A DNA stretch of 64,000 nt from the NCBI GenBank assembly GCA_013349615.1, contig DUZJ01000008.1, positions 1 to 64,000 of the forward strand, given 5' to 3'. Origin of the DNA: Planctomycetota bacterium. Lineage in GTDB: Bacteria; Planctomycetota; Phycisphaerae; Sedimentisphaerales; Anaerobacaceae. This document shows, piece after piece, positions 1 to 8,348 of the stretch; position 1 is the first letter of the stretch; every line of letters begins with the position of its first letter. A model generated the notes under the pieces. That model was not told where the DNA came from and did not search any database. It saw only the letters and a list, made by a program, of their open reading frames with translations. Made by a program: the position numbers and the translations under genes.

Positions 1-60
1 AAATTGGGTTTGTTTTGCATAAAATGAGCGATTTGTAGTGCGCTCACTACAGTTGTAGAG
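1..60. repeat. 60-bp dispersed repeat, inverted exact copy at 39575-39634
   Basis: Bases 1-60 are identical to the reverse complement of 39575-39634 over all 60 positions by direct reading. The core contains a short palindrome, GTAGTG-CGCT-CACTAC. The repeat may continue left of the window. Exact identity suggests recent duplication or conversion. Function is not known. Confidence 0.9.
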
Positions 61-252
61 GGGAAATTAGTGAAAAGTGAGCTAAAGTGCCTAAAGTGAG
101 CTAAAGTTTGATTCTCGATGCTCGTGAGTAGTTCATTGTGCATAGTTCGTAGTTGATTGGTTATTGGCCCTGTGCTACGAGATACTCGATTCTCGTATAG
201 CGTATAGCGTATTTCACGGTTATTCACCATTTCCTTCATTTCGGCCTTCTGC

Positions 253-370
253 AAAAAAAAGAAGCGCCTCTATAATTGGGCGAATGTGCGCGTTTGATAC
301 GAAAAATGGCTTGTTTTTGACAGGATTTACAGGATTAAGTTATTGGTAACAAAGGAGTTAAAAAAAATTT
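253..370. repeat. About 118-bp dispersed repeat, inverted copy at about 39258-39374
   Basis: This block runs from an A-tract through AAGCGCCTCTATAA, then GTGCGCGTTTGAT, ACAGGATTTACAGGATTAAG and TTGGTAACAAAGGAGTTA to a second A-rich tract. The reverse complement is found at about 39258-39374 with scattered differences. Relative to the 60-bp repeat it has the same order and nearly the same distance at both sites, although the filler between is unrelated. Function is not known. Confidence 0.8.
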
Positions 371-667
371 ATTTTTTTGGGATTTTGGCGTTAGGTATGT
401 GCGTTTTTGGTTGGAAAAACACGAATTAAACGAATTTTTTAGACGCAGATTACGCTGATTTACGCGGTTTTTTGCCACGAAAAAGCTCAAAATGCACAAA
501 AAAATGACCAAAAAAGCGCTTTATAAGCACGTCTGCTCCTATATAATATGTAGTCATTGAGGGCTCCTTTCGTATAAGGGTTAATATTTACCGAATTATA
601 CTTGAGGATGCCCTCTCTTCATATCTTCACATAAATAGCACCGTCTTACAGGCAGCGGAAGACCCCA

Positions 668-702
668 GTGAGATAACGCTTCGCTATCTCACGGGGCAAG
701 CA
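668..702. repeat. REP-like palindrome (GAGATAACG...CGCTATCTC stem-loop)
   Basis: The sequence forms a near-perfect stem-loop in which TGAGATAACG pairs with CGCTATCTCA, with flanking CCC and GGGG also able to pair. Three related units occur in tandem at 31213-31302. No T-run follows on either strand, so it is better read as a REP-type palindromic repeat than as a terminator, although it lies downstream of the QueC-like gene. Confidence 0.6.
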
Positions 703-934
703 GATTAAAGAGAAATTGTTTTTGACGGGGATGGGGCTTTGGGGTCCGCCTGAAGCGGATAAATATTTTGGGGGGGCAAAGAAGAAGGCAACAGGGAATG
801 TTAACCACAGAGTTCACAGATTTAGGATGAAGGAGAAAGAGACGATAAATTTGTTGGCGGGGATTGAGAGAGCTTTTTTTTGTGTATTCAAAACCGCATG
901 GGCAATATACAGAGAGGTGCCTGGTGTTATCGAT

Positions 935-2797
935 TCACCTTATGATAAGTACTCTGTTGCGGCCTTTGCTCTCGATATCGGTGCGAAAAATCAGATCGCT
1001 TGCTATCATATGTTGGGGGTCATAGATGACGAACAAAATGAAAGCCTGAGAGGGGTACTTAGTCAAGTCCGCGGCAATACCTTCAGTGGCTTTTGACGGA
1101 GGGGTTCCGTCTCTGATGTATTTCGCCTCTAGTAGCAGGTCTGCGTCAAGACGAAGATGGTCAGGGACGACCTGTGCGCAAGCAAAGGAGGTCGTGGGAT
1201 GCTCACTTCGAATATCTTCCTCATGGCTTCGCAGCAAGGGTCCTAACTTGGCGTTTAAGTCAGGCTCGTCTTTAGGCTTATTCTTTGCAAACATTTCACC
1301 GATTGCTGGTTCAATAATAGCGGACAATGTCTCTGCGAGCCGAATCGGCTCAGGCTTTAAGTATTCTTTTTCAGAAATCATACCCAGAAGAGAATCTTTA
1401 TGAATCGGGCCAAAGACATCGTCGTGCAAAGAACGCATCCTTGATAGAGCCTGTTTGACGTGTGTGCCGTGTTGATTGAATAGGGTCCAGACCTTATCTA
1501 CCCTGTCGGTATCGGATTTGAGGTTCTGTGGCAGGTAGTCAAGAACCTGCGCGAGGTCGGCAAGATATTCATCTTGGAACTTGTCAACGGAGTCTCGCGA
1601 GAACGAGATGGCTTGCCTGATATAATCGAGGGCCGTTGTTCGTGCTTCACGGTCGTTTATAGGGTCAGCAATTATGTCGTATGTGTACAAACCTCTGTGA
1701 TCCCGTTTTTCGGCTCCGACAGAGTATGTAGCAATCCGACGATCAATGCACTGTACACAGCGACCGCAGTGGGTGGCCTCGCCCTCCACGTCGAACGTCC
1801 TAGTACAGGATACGGAGCTAGAGATCAGCTCTGGGGAATGAGATTTAATCTTTGCAACTATTTCAGCCTTCGTTTTGAACATATAGGGTAGAACTATCTT
1901 GAATTCTGTTTCGCCAATCAATGATAGAAAGGCTGCGATCTTTGCCATAGTTTGTGGATGAGTGGTTCGGCTGGCGCGTGCGTTGACAAGGTCTTCTCTT
2001 CGGTGAAGATTGATACTTGTGACGCCATTCTCGTATACGGAGAAGACATTCTGATTGTAGGCTGATGCAATCGCGTAAGCAATACTAGTGTATAGAAACG
2101 ATCGCGTTCTCTGTGTTTCCTCTCGAGCGCGCACATCTCGTAGGGTGCACTCGAAGCTGTAATGGAGTGCACGCCTAGGATATCGTTGTTTGAGTGCTTG
2201 AGCGAGAACGCGTTGTGTTTTGGTGGTCGCAGGTTTTGACTGATGGCTAACGAGGACGACTTTGCTATCTCCAGTGGAAAGAAGGTCAAGTGCTCCGGCG
2301 AGAGAGTCAAGGCCACCAGAGAATAGAGTGACCACGACTCCTGTCAGTCCGAGGTCAACTGAGAAACCGGGTCGATCAAAGAGACCTGTCGGAGGAGTTG
2401 AGTATCCCGGTTCAAAATGAAATGTGTGCTCAGCATCGCCGGTCAGGAAAGTTAACATGTCCGACAAAGCTTTTGTGACGGTTGGCTGGGTCCAGAACTC
2501 GTGGTCTCTAACTCGAATATGAAAGTCGATAAGACGCGACCAGGCGTGGTATTCAAGTGCGTCCTTTGGGCCGCGTGATAAGGACCGGTCTGCCGCGAAG
2601 ACGTAACCAGCAATCTCCAGAAGATCGAGGATGCGCGGCGGGAGGTGATAGACATCCTGCACAAATCGAGGAAGGCCAATTCGTAAACGTTGACCGGGCT
2701 GACCCTCGATGTAGTGAAGACGTAAAGACCCAGTGGTGTCCGGTGGGCCCGTAGCTCCGTTCGCGAGGACGAGATGTCGACGTCGTTCGGTGTTCAT
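935..2797 (-). CDS. QueC-like PP-loop ATPase fused to a DpnII/MboI-type PD-(D/E)XK nuclease domain
   Basis: The 620-residue protein has three parts. Residues 1-150 form a unique N-terminal region. Residues about 152-360 are a QueC-like PP-loop domain with the ATP-binding SGGLDS motif at 160-165 and an intact four-cysteine zinc site: C331, then C344-x2-C347-x2-C350 followed by DRR. The last 75 residues resemble the PD-(D/E)XK domain of DpnII/MboI-type nucleases, with D551/D553, E557-x-K559 and the VIYDP strand. Housekeeping QueC is only about 230 residues and lacks the nuclease part. QueC-like enzymes are known in the Qat and type IV CBASS antiphage systems, but I see no QatA, QatD or CD-NTase here. 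The start overlaps the upstream gene's stop by four bases (ATGA), implying translational coupling. A defence role is inferred; the domain calls rest on visible motifs. Confidence 0.85.
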   Translation of the reverse strand: MNTERRRHLVLANGATGPPDTTGSLRLHYIEGQPGQRLRIGLPRFVQDVYHLPPRILDLLEIAGYVFAADRSLSRGPKDALEYHAWSRLIDFHIRVRDHEFWTQPTVTKALSDMLTFLTGDAEHTFHFEPGYSTPPTGLFDRPGFSVDLGLTGVVVTLFSGGLDSLAGALDLLSTGDSKVVLVSHQSKPATTKTQRVLAQALKQRYPRRALHYSFECTLRDVRAREETQRTRSFLYTSIAYAIASAYNQNVFSVYENGVTSINLHRREDLVNARASRTTHPQTMAKIAAFLSLIGETEFKIVLPYMFKTKAEIVAKIKSHSPELISSSVSCTRTFDVEGEATHCGRCVQCIDRRIATYSVGAEKRDHRGLYTYDIIADPINDREARTTALDYIRQAISFSRDSVDKFQDEYLADLAQVLDYLPQNLKSDTDRVDKVWTLFNQHGTHVKQALSRMRSLHDDVFGPIHKDSLLGMISEKEYLKPEPIRLAETLSAIIEPAIGEMFAKNKPKDEPDLNAKLGPLLRSHEEDIRSEHPTTSFACAQVVPDHLRLDADLLLEAKYIRDGTPPSKATEGIAADLTKYPSQAFILFVIYDPQHMIASDLIFRTDIESKGRNRVLIIR

Positions 2798-3567
2798 TCT
2801 GCCGCCTCTCTCTGCATTTCCTCCTGTAGTTTGCCAAAAGCCGTCGCAAGAAAACCTCGGATTTCTGTGTCAGTAGGGCGTGACTCGCGCGCGTGATTGT
2901 TGAACCAACCAGCTGCAAAAGATTGCGTTATCTTGGAAGTCTCAAAGGCGTGCCTCGAAACTTCCTCTATGTGAACGTGAAGGCTTTTGGCAAAACTTTC
3001 ACGGGCTTCAAAGGAGGGCAATTGTGCTGACGCTTCACGTTCCAAGAAATAGCGTAAGTATCGCTCGGTGAAACGCGCGAAGAATGATCTAGCTACTTGG
3101 CAAAAGCCTTCAGCGTTGGCAGATTCTGACCATATGTCACTAGCTGAGACACGGGCATCAAAAAGGAGCCCTTGTGCACTGCGAGTCCTTGTCCAGTCAG
3201 CGATTGCATCTGCACCCGCACGGCATGCAACTTCAGCGTATTCCTGAGACAGTGCGTGGAGCCTAACCCATTCACTAAGATTCTTAGCAATCCGAGCGGG
3301 GGATGGATTTCCATCAAGTCCTGTTTCGGGAGAGCTAAGACCTGTGCTGCGCGGGAGAGCCGCCGTGGCCAGCGATACCAAGTACGCGAAAGCTGCCTGT
3401 ACTCCACTGTCTCTATGGAGGTTACTGAACCGGACTCGCACATTGTGTAGGGTCCTGTCTGCCAAGTCAGCGACTTTATCAGCGTGTCCTTTGGAAAGTG
3501 AAATATCATCGACAATTGTACGCCAGCGTCTCGTACGTGGTAATGAACCTAGTCTTTCATGCCCCAT
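2794..3567 (-). CDS. Helical partner protein of the QueC-nuclease fusion, unknown family
   Basis: This 257-residue protein is soluble and mostly alpha-helical, with no signal peptide, membrane segment or recognisable catalytic motif. It is the first gene of the pair and its stop overlaps the QueC-fusion start in ATGA, so the two are very likely co-translated. The first available start gives Met-Gly-His; the next methionine is far inside. An aromatic-rich patch (RSFFARFTERYLRYFLERE) lies in the second half. By position it corresponds to the partner slot of QueC-like enzymes in defence systems such as QatB beside QatC, but I cannot show homology by eye. No strong Shine-Dalgarno precedes the ATG; only a TTGGGG-like stretch is visible. 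The start is moderately certain and the function unknown. Confidence 0.75.
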   Translation of the reverse strand: MGHERLGSLPRTRRWRTIVDDISLSKGHADKVADLADRTLHNVRVRFSNLHRDSGVQAAFAYLVSLATAALPRSTGLSSPETGLDGNPSPARIAKNLSEWVRLHALSQEYAEVACRAGADAIADWTRTRSAQGLLFDARVSASDIWSESANAEGFCQVARSFFARFTERYLRYFLEREASAQLPSFEARESFAKSLHVHIEEVSRHAFETSKITQSFAAGWFNNHARESRPTDTEIRGFLATAFGKLQEEMQREAAE

Positions 3568-4098
3568 ATTAATGGCCCCAAGCTTATCTATGGGCGTTGG
3601 ACAGATCTAAGATCGGAGTACAGTTTTTATCTCTTTATTTTTGGATATTATGTGCAAAAAAACGGGGAAACAGCAAGAGGAAAAATGCAGAAAAAATAAA
3701 AAGAGAAGAATTGATGCGTTAATGAGAAGATGCATGGATGCGAGTAGGTTCATTTAAATCATTGGCCAGATTTCTCCACTCCGCAAAGCTTCGCATTGCT
3801 TCGGTCGAAATGACAACACAATGGATTCCTGCTTTCGCAGGAATGACAGAGTGAGATTAATTACATCCGGTGTCCAGATCCTTCACTTCGTTCAGGATGA
3901 CATAGATAATGTTGGGGCGAGCCCCCCAATTAGGTAGGGGCAGGCCCCACCCTACCGCTTCGGGGACTTGTCAAACCAAAAAAATGCAAAAGCAAAGTGG
4001 TGCGAAATATCGCACCCTACTGGGTCCCTGCCCCCTGCCTGAGACTTGCAGGGGCAGGCTAATACATGCAGGGATTCGGGCAGGCCAATTAGTCGGCC
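3568..4098. other. Intergenic region with dispersed repeats
   Basis: No gene is supported. It holds the upstream region of the two-gene minus-strand unit, a GGAATGACA-type hairpin at 3823-3848, and a GC-rich low-complexity segment at about 3913-4110 with repeated AGGGGCAGGC and GGCCCTACCGC phrases. The short plus-strand frame in this segment follows repeat sequence and has no ribosome-binding site. Confidence 0.6.
3823..3848. repeat. GGAATGACA-type palindromic repeat (intergenic copy)
   Basis: GATTCCTGC and GCAGGAAT pair around TTTC, followed by GACA. Related copies occur at 51214-51246 between genes, and at 21510-21536 and 52412-52436 inside coding sequence. It is a dispersed palindromic repeat type. 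Confidence 0.7.
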
Positions 4099-4356
4099 CT
4101 ACCGCTTTTGGTTTTTGGCGGTCCATCGCATCGCTATATACGGGATGAGAAAGCCCACAAACACAAGTATCTTGAGCAGTCCCATCCCGCAGTAATTCAT
4201 TACATCAAACTCGTGCCTGGTTATGTCAAACATCGCGCTGTGAAAATCATACATCCACGCACCTGCGGCCAAGAACAACACAAACCAAAAGAGTAACAAC
4301 ACAAAGCCATATATGAAGCATCTCAACAGCACACCTTCAACAAACTTCCTGTCCAT
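4099..4356 (-). CDS. Small two-helix inner-membrane protein, unknown function
   Basis: The 85-residue product has two strong hydrophobic segments at about residues 12-34 and 59-76, with a basic C-terminus (AKNQKR), so it should be an inner-membrane protein. A consensus ribosome-binding site, GGAGG, lies nine bases before the ATG, and a TATAAT-like -10 box sits at 4378-4383 on this strand. It is divergent from the GH127 gene. No family was recognised; the strong start signals are the main evidence that it is real. Confidence 0.65.
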   Translation of the reverse strand: MDRKFVEGVLLRCFIYGFVLLLFWFVLFLAAGAWMYDFHSAMFDITRHEFDVMNYCGMGLLKILVFVGFLIPYIAMRWTAKNQKR

Positions 4357-4507
4357 TTCTATATACCTCCAATTCTGATTATATTGTCGATTGGAACTAT
4401 TCGTGGCAGCTATTATATCACGAACAGGGATTTACCAAACTATATATTGGTAAACCGCCAAGAAAATTTTATTAAAAAAAGTTGGTGCGAACAGGTGCAA
4501 AATCAAG

Positions 4508-4536
4508 TTGCAAAAAAGACAATCAGCGGGTATCAT
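4508..4536 (+). promoter_or_regulatory. Candidate sigma70-type promoter for the GH127 gene
   Basis: TTGCAA (4508-4513) and TATCAT (4531-4536) are separated by 17 bases and lie about 40 bases before the start of the GH127 gene. The match to the -35/-10 consensus is four and five of six bases. Confidence 0.5.
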
Positions 4537-4577
4537 TGAGTGAGAAATAAAATGACATTTAATTGAGGATAATTCAA

Positions 4578-7016
4578 ATGGTAAATCAAAAACAAATACT
4601 TGCAGCCGTTCTTACAGTGCTTCTGACATCCGGGCTGTGCACGATGTTGTGCCCGGCGGAAGAGCAAAAGGTCCAATTGAGGCGTGACTACAACGTCAAG
4701 CCGATACCTTTTAACGAGGTCAGCGTCAACGATGATTTCTGGACGCCCCGGCTGGAGACAAGCCGTAAGATTACAATTCCCTATTGCTTCAAGAAATGTG
4801 AGGAGACCGGCAGGATAAGAAACTTCGAAAAGGCGGCGGGCCTGATGAAAGGCAAACACGAGGGCATCTACTTCAATGATTCGGACGTTTACAAAGTCAT
4901 GGAAGGCGCCGCCTATTCGCTGCAGGTACAACCCGATACGATGATGCGGCTGTACCTGGATAAGGTGGTCAAGATAATGGCCGCTGCCCAGTGGGAAGAC
5001 GGGTATTTGTTTACCTTTTACTCCGTACCCAAGAGGCAGCCTGAAAAACTCTGGACCAACGTCCAGTCGATTCACGAGCAGTACTGCGTCGGGCACATGT
5101 ACGAAGGCGCCGTCGCCCATTACCAGGTTACCGGTGACAAGCTCTTCCTAAACGTCGCCACCAAAAACGCGGACCTCATTTGCGACGTCTTCGGCGAAGG
5201 CAAACGCACCGACCCGCCCGGACATCAGGAAATCGAAATCGGGCTCTGCAAATTGTATCGTGTTACCGGCAACGAAAAGTACCTGGAGCAGGCGAAGTTC
5301 TTCCTGGACCAGCGTGGCCGCAAAGGCAACCGTGGGCCAAAGGGGGACCGCGGGCTTTACGGCTCGTACTCGCAGGACCACAAGCCCGTTACGGAGCAGA
5401 CCAGGGCCCTCGGCCATTCGGTGCGTGCCGCTTACCTGTATACCGGTATGGCCGATGTCGCGGCGCTGACCGGCAATATGGCATACGTCAAGGCGATTGA
5501 TACTATCTGGAAAGACGTTGTCGATTCCAAGCTCTACATCACGGGTGGTATCGGGGCGGCCGGCGGACATGAGGGTTTCGGCGGCGCCTATGAGCTGCCA
5601 AACATGACCGCCTACTGCGAGACCTGTGCCTCGATTGCAAACATCCTCTGGAACCATCGCATGTTCCTGATGCAGGCGCACGCCAAATATATCGATGTTT
5701 TGGAGCGTGTGTTGTACAACGCGGCGCTTTCGGGAATTTCGATGAAAGGCGACCGCTTCTTCTATCCGAACCCCCTGGAATCCACCGGTCAGCACGCCCG
5801 AAGTCCCTGGTTCGGCTGTGCATGCTGCCCTTCTAATATCGCCCGGTTCATTCCCTCGGTGCCGGGTTACGCCTATGCCTATAAGAACAAGGATGTATAT
5901 GTGAACCTCTTTATCAGCGGCGAGACCACGATTGAAACCATCAACAACAAGGTCAAACTGACTCAGCAAACCCGGTATCCGTGGAAGGGTTCAGTGAACA
6001 TCAGCGTCGAGCCGGAAAAAAGTGACACGTTTGCCATTTACGTTCGTGTCCCCGGCTGGGCCCAGAATCAACCCGTGCCCAGCAACCTCTACAAATTCCA
6101 CAAGGTTATGCGTGAGGAAGCTGCGCTAAAGGTCAATGGCAAGAGAATAAAACTGAACATTCAGAAAGGCTTTGCCTGTATCGAGCGCAAATGGCGGAAA
6201 GGCGACGCTATCGAGCTGGACCTGCCGATGCCGGTCCGCCGCGTCATCGCGCACCGAGAAGTTAAAGCCGACCGGGACAGGGTGGCCCTTCAGCGTGGAC
6301 CCCTCGTTTTCTGCCTCGAATGGCCCGACAACGACGGCAAAGTATTGAACCTGGTGGTCCCGGACGATGCGAAGCTCAAAACCGAATACAGGCCTGAGCT
6401 TTTGAATGGTGTCTTAGTGATTACCGGCACGGCGAGGCTGGCCAAACGCACGATGAACGGCGACATCATGCCGGCCGGGAAAAAACAATTCACCGCTATT
6501 CCGTATTATGCCTGGGCACATCGTGGCCGGGGCCGAATGACCGTGTGGCCCGCCCGAAAACCACAGGCCGCCCGGCCGGAACCCGCAGACACACTAACAT
6601 ACAGAAGCAAGACAACAGCGTCCTTCGTACACGTCTCTCTCGATGCCATCAAGGACCAGATTCTGCCGCAAAGCTCATCCGACTCGTCGGCGCTGCAGCT
6701 CGACTTCTGGCCTCATAAAGGCACAACCGAATGGCTCCAGTTTGAATGGGACGAAAAGCATGAAATCTCCAGCGTTAAAATCTACTGGTTCGACGACACG
6801 GGCAGAGGCGCGTGCCATCTGCCAAAATCCTGGAAAGTATTGTATCGCGACTCCGAAGGGAACTTCAAACCGGTAGAAAACAGCACTGCTTACCTCACAG
6901 AAAAGGACACCTTCAACAAGGTTTCTTTTGAGCCGGTGAAGACCGACGGCGTCAAAATCGAAATCGTGCTTCAGGGCCAATGGTCGGCCGGCGTGCAGGA
7001 AGTGGTGATTGAATAG
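4578..7016 (+). CDS. Secreted GH127 beta-L-arabinofuranosidase (DUF1680 family) with C-terminal F5/8-type domain
   Basis: The 812-residue protein starts with a signal peptide (hydrophobic stretch at about residues 5-25). The body is a GH127/DUF1680 (alpha/alpha)6 glycosidase. It keeps the family's metal and catalytic signature: a YCETCAS segment, which supplies a Glu and a Cys, and a CCPSN segment, which holds the paired cysteines including the catalytic thiolate. These enzymes remove terminal beta-L-arabinofuranosyl units from plant or algal glycans. The last about 150 residues look like an F5/8 type C (CBM32-like) sugar-binding fold. I chose ATG at 4578, with GAGG nine bases upstream, over a TTG 15 bases earlier. 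The exported location suggests use of external polysaccharide. Other sugars are possible substrates, as the family includes close relatives of mixed specificity. Confidence 0.88.
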   Translation: MVNQKQILAAVLTVLLTSGLCTMLCPAEEQKVQLRRDYNVKPIPFNEVSVNDDFWTPRLETSRKITIPYCFKKCEETGRIRNFEKAAGLMKGKHEGIYFNDSDVYKVMEGAAYSLQVQPDTMMRLYLDKVVKIMAAAQWEDGYLFTFYSVPKRQPEKLWTNVQSIHEQYCVGHMYEGAVAHYQVTGDKLFLNVATKNADLICDVFGEGKRTDPPGHQEIEIGLCKLYRVTGNEKYLEQAKFFLDQRGRKGNRGPKGDRGLYGSYSQDHKPVTEQTRALGHSVRAAYLYTGMADVAALTGNMAYVKAIDTIWKDVVDSKLYITGGIGAAGGHEGFGGAYELPNMTAYCETCASIANILWNHRMFLMQAHAKYIDVLERVLYNAALSGISMKGDRFFYPNPLESTGQHARSPWFGCACCPSNIARFIPSVPGYAYAYKNKDVYVNLFISGETTIETINNKVKLTQQTRYPWKGSVNISVEPEKSDTFAIYVRVPGWAQNQPVPSNLYKFHKVMREEAALKVNGKRIKLNIQKGFACIERKWRKGDAIELDLPMPVRRVIAHREVKADRDRVALQRGPLVFCLEWPDNDGKVLNLVVPDDAKLKTEYRPELLNGVLVITGTARLAKRTMNGDIMPAGKKQFTAIPYYAWAHRGRGRMTVWPARKPQAARPEPADTLTYRSKTTASFVHVSLDAIKDQILPQSSSDSSALQLDFWPHKGTTEWLQFEWDEKHEISSVKIYWFDDTGRGACHLPKSWKVLYRDSEGNFKPVENSTAYLTEKDTFNKVSFEPVKTDGVKIEIVLQGQWSAGVQEVVIE

Positions 7017-7065
7017 CTAAAGTTACCGGGGCTCGAAATACAGTAGGCCATAATCCGGTTTGTTT

Positions 7066-8325
7066 TCAGCGTACATTGTATGCATAAAGAAAATCGCCGT
7101 GGCGGATGTAGAACCTGCCGCCGCAGACGACGGGGTGGGCCCAACTGTTACCTTTTCCGCCTTTTGGAATCTCGAACGAGCTAATCAGCTCATACCTATC
7201 AGGATTCGGGCGAACAAGCCCTACGGCACGGTTTTCACTTAGCATGTACAGCATCCCGTCTGCATACGTCAGCGAGCCTTTGCCGATGCCCTTTTCCACA
7301 TACTTTTTCTCGCCGGTTTCCCAGTCCAGGCATATCCACTTGGGGCCGTTGTAGATACAGCTTGATGAATAGATGTAACCATCGATTAACAAGCCGCCAC
7401 CGTGGTGATTATCGAGCTGGTTTGAACGCCACAGCTCTTCGACGGAGGCCTTGCCGTCTTTGACGTTAATCTTCCACTTGACCGAACCTGCCTTAATAGT
7501 GCTGATAAACACTTGGCCGTTGTGAAAGATGGGAGTGAAGACATTCTCATCGGCATACGAAACGTGTTTGACGTGCCACAGAAGTTCGCCGGTGTCGGCA
7601 TTCACGCCTATCATGCCTTTGAGGGTAAGCGTGATGATAATTCGCAGTCCCTTATACTCAACGACAATCGGAGTGGCATAGCCGGCCCTCTCACCCGTGC
7701 TGTCCGCTTTCCAAACAACCGCTCCGGTATTTTTGTTCAGTGCAACCATGCAGGACTGCGGTCCTCCCGGACAACAGATAAGATTATCTCCATCGACCAG
7801 CAGCGATTCAGACAGGGCCCAAGTGATATTTTTGCTCTTGAACTTATCGAGGATATTCAGCCCCCAAATCTTCTTTCCTGTTTTGGCTTTAAGGCAGACA
7901 ACCTCCCCAAGTGGGCTTTCATGGTATAGGCGGTCGCCATCTATAGTTGGGGTCCCGCGAGTACCGGGAAGGTCTCTTGTCCAGCTTTTGCCGTTTTCCA
8001 CCTGCCACAAAACCTTGCCGTCCATATTCAGAGCGGTGACGACAGTCTCTTTTTCGATGTTACCGGCTGTATAAATCATTCCAGCCGCAATTGATACGGT
8101 GGAATATCCGTGGCCTAATCCCTGGCTTCTCCAGAGCAGCTCAGGCCCTTCCTCCGGCCACTTCTTCAAAAGACCTTTTTCAGTGGAAATGTTGTCTCGG
8201 TTCGGCCCATGAAATTGGGGCCAGAAGGCTTTTTGTTCAGCAGCGTATGCCGCAGTCGTTACGACAAGACCGCCGACTAATATGATAAAGATACATTTCC
8301 GCATTATGGCCTGTAACATGAACAT
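7066..8325 (-). CDS. Exported PQQ-like beta-propeller protein
   Basis: The 419-residue protein has an N-terminal signal peptide and is built from repeated WD-like strands of the PQQ/BamB propeller type, visible as recurring blocks such as ALNMDGKVLWQ, CLKAKTGKKIW, ALNKNTGAVVWKA, VNADTGELLWHV and CLDWETGEKK. Such proteins in planctomycetes are usually periplasmic scaffolds, or quinoprotein-like proteins without PQQ. No catalytic metal site typical of true alcohol dehydrogenases is apparent. AAAGGAG lies eight bases before the ATG, supporting this start. It converges on the GH127 gene with a gap of about 50 bases. Exact role unknown. Confidence 0.8.
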   Translation of the reverse strand: MFMLQAIMRKCIFIILVGGLVVTTAAYAAEQKAFWPQFHGPNRDNISTEKGLLKKWPEEGPELLWRSQGLGHGYSTVSIAAGMIYTAGNIEKETVVTALNMDGKVLWQVENGKSWTRDLPGTRGTPTIDGDRLYHESPLGEVVCLKAKTGKKIWGLNILDKFKSKNITWALSESLLVDGDNLICCPGGPQSCMVALNKNTGAVVWKADSTGERAGYATPIVVEYKGLRIIITLTLKGMIGVNADTGELLWHVKHVSYADENVFTPIFHNGQVFISTIKAGSVKWKINVKDGKASVEELWRSNQLDNHHGGGLLIDGYIYSSSCIYNGPKWICLDWETGEKKYVEKGIGKGSLTYADGMLYMLSENRAVGLVRPNPDRYELISSFEIPKGGKGNSWAHPVVCGGRFYIRHGDFLYAYNVR

Positions 8326-8348
8326 CTGTACCGCTCCTTTCTATCACA

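Larger units (their letters stand above)
1..934. other. Gene-free left flank rich in dispersed repeats
   Basis: No credible gene lies here; the open frames are short, lack ribosome-binding sites and run through repeat sequence. The stretch holds a 60-bp repeat at the edge, a second repeat block at about 253-370 and a stem-loop at 668-702, each listed separately. Between them is AT-rich filler with phrases such as GTGAGCTAAAGT and GATGCTCGTG that recur near 49.9 kb. It lies downstream of the minus-strand QueC-like gene, and no clear terminator is visible for that gene. Confidence 0.7.

Noticed and set aside
935-2797. Housekeeping QueC (preQ0 synthase)
   Set aside because: The protein is more than twice the usual length, has a nuclease-like C-terminus, and no queD, queE or folE neighbours are present.
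935-3567. Complete Qat (QatABCD) system
   Set aside because: No QatA-type ATPase or QatD (TatD-like) gene is adjacent on either side, so it cannot be called Qat.
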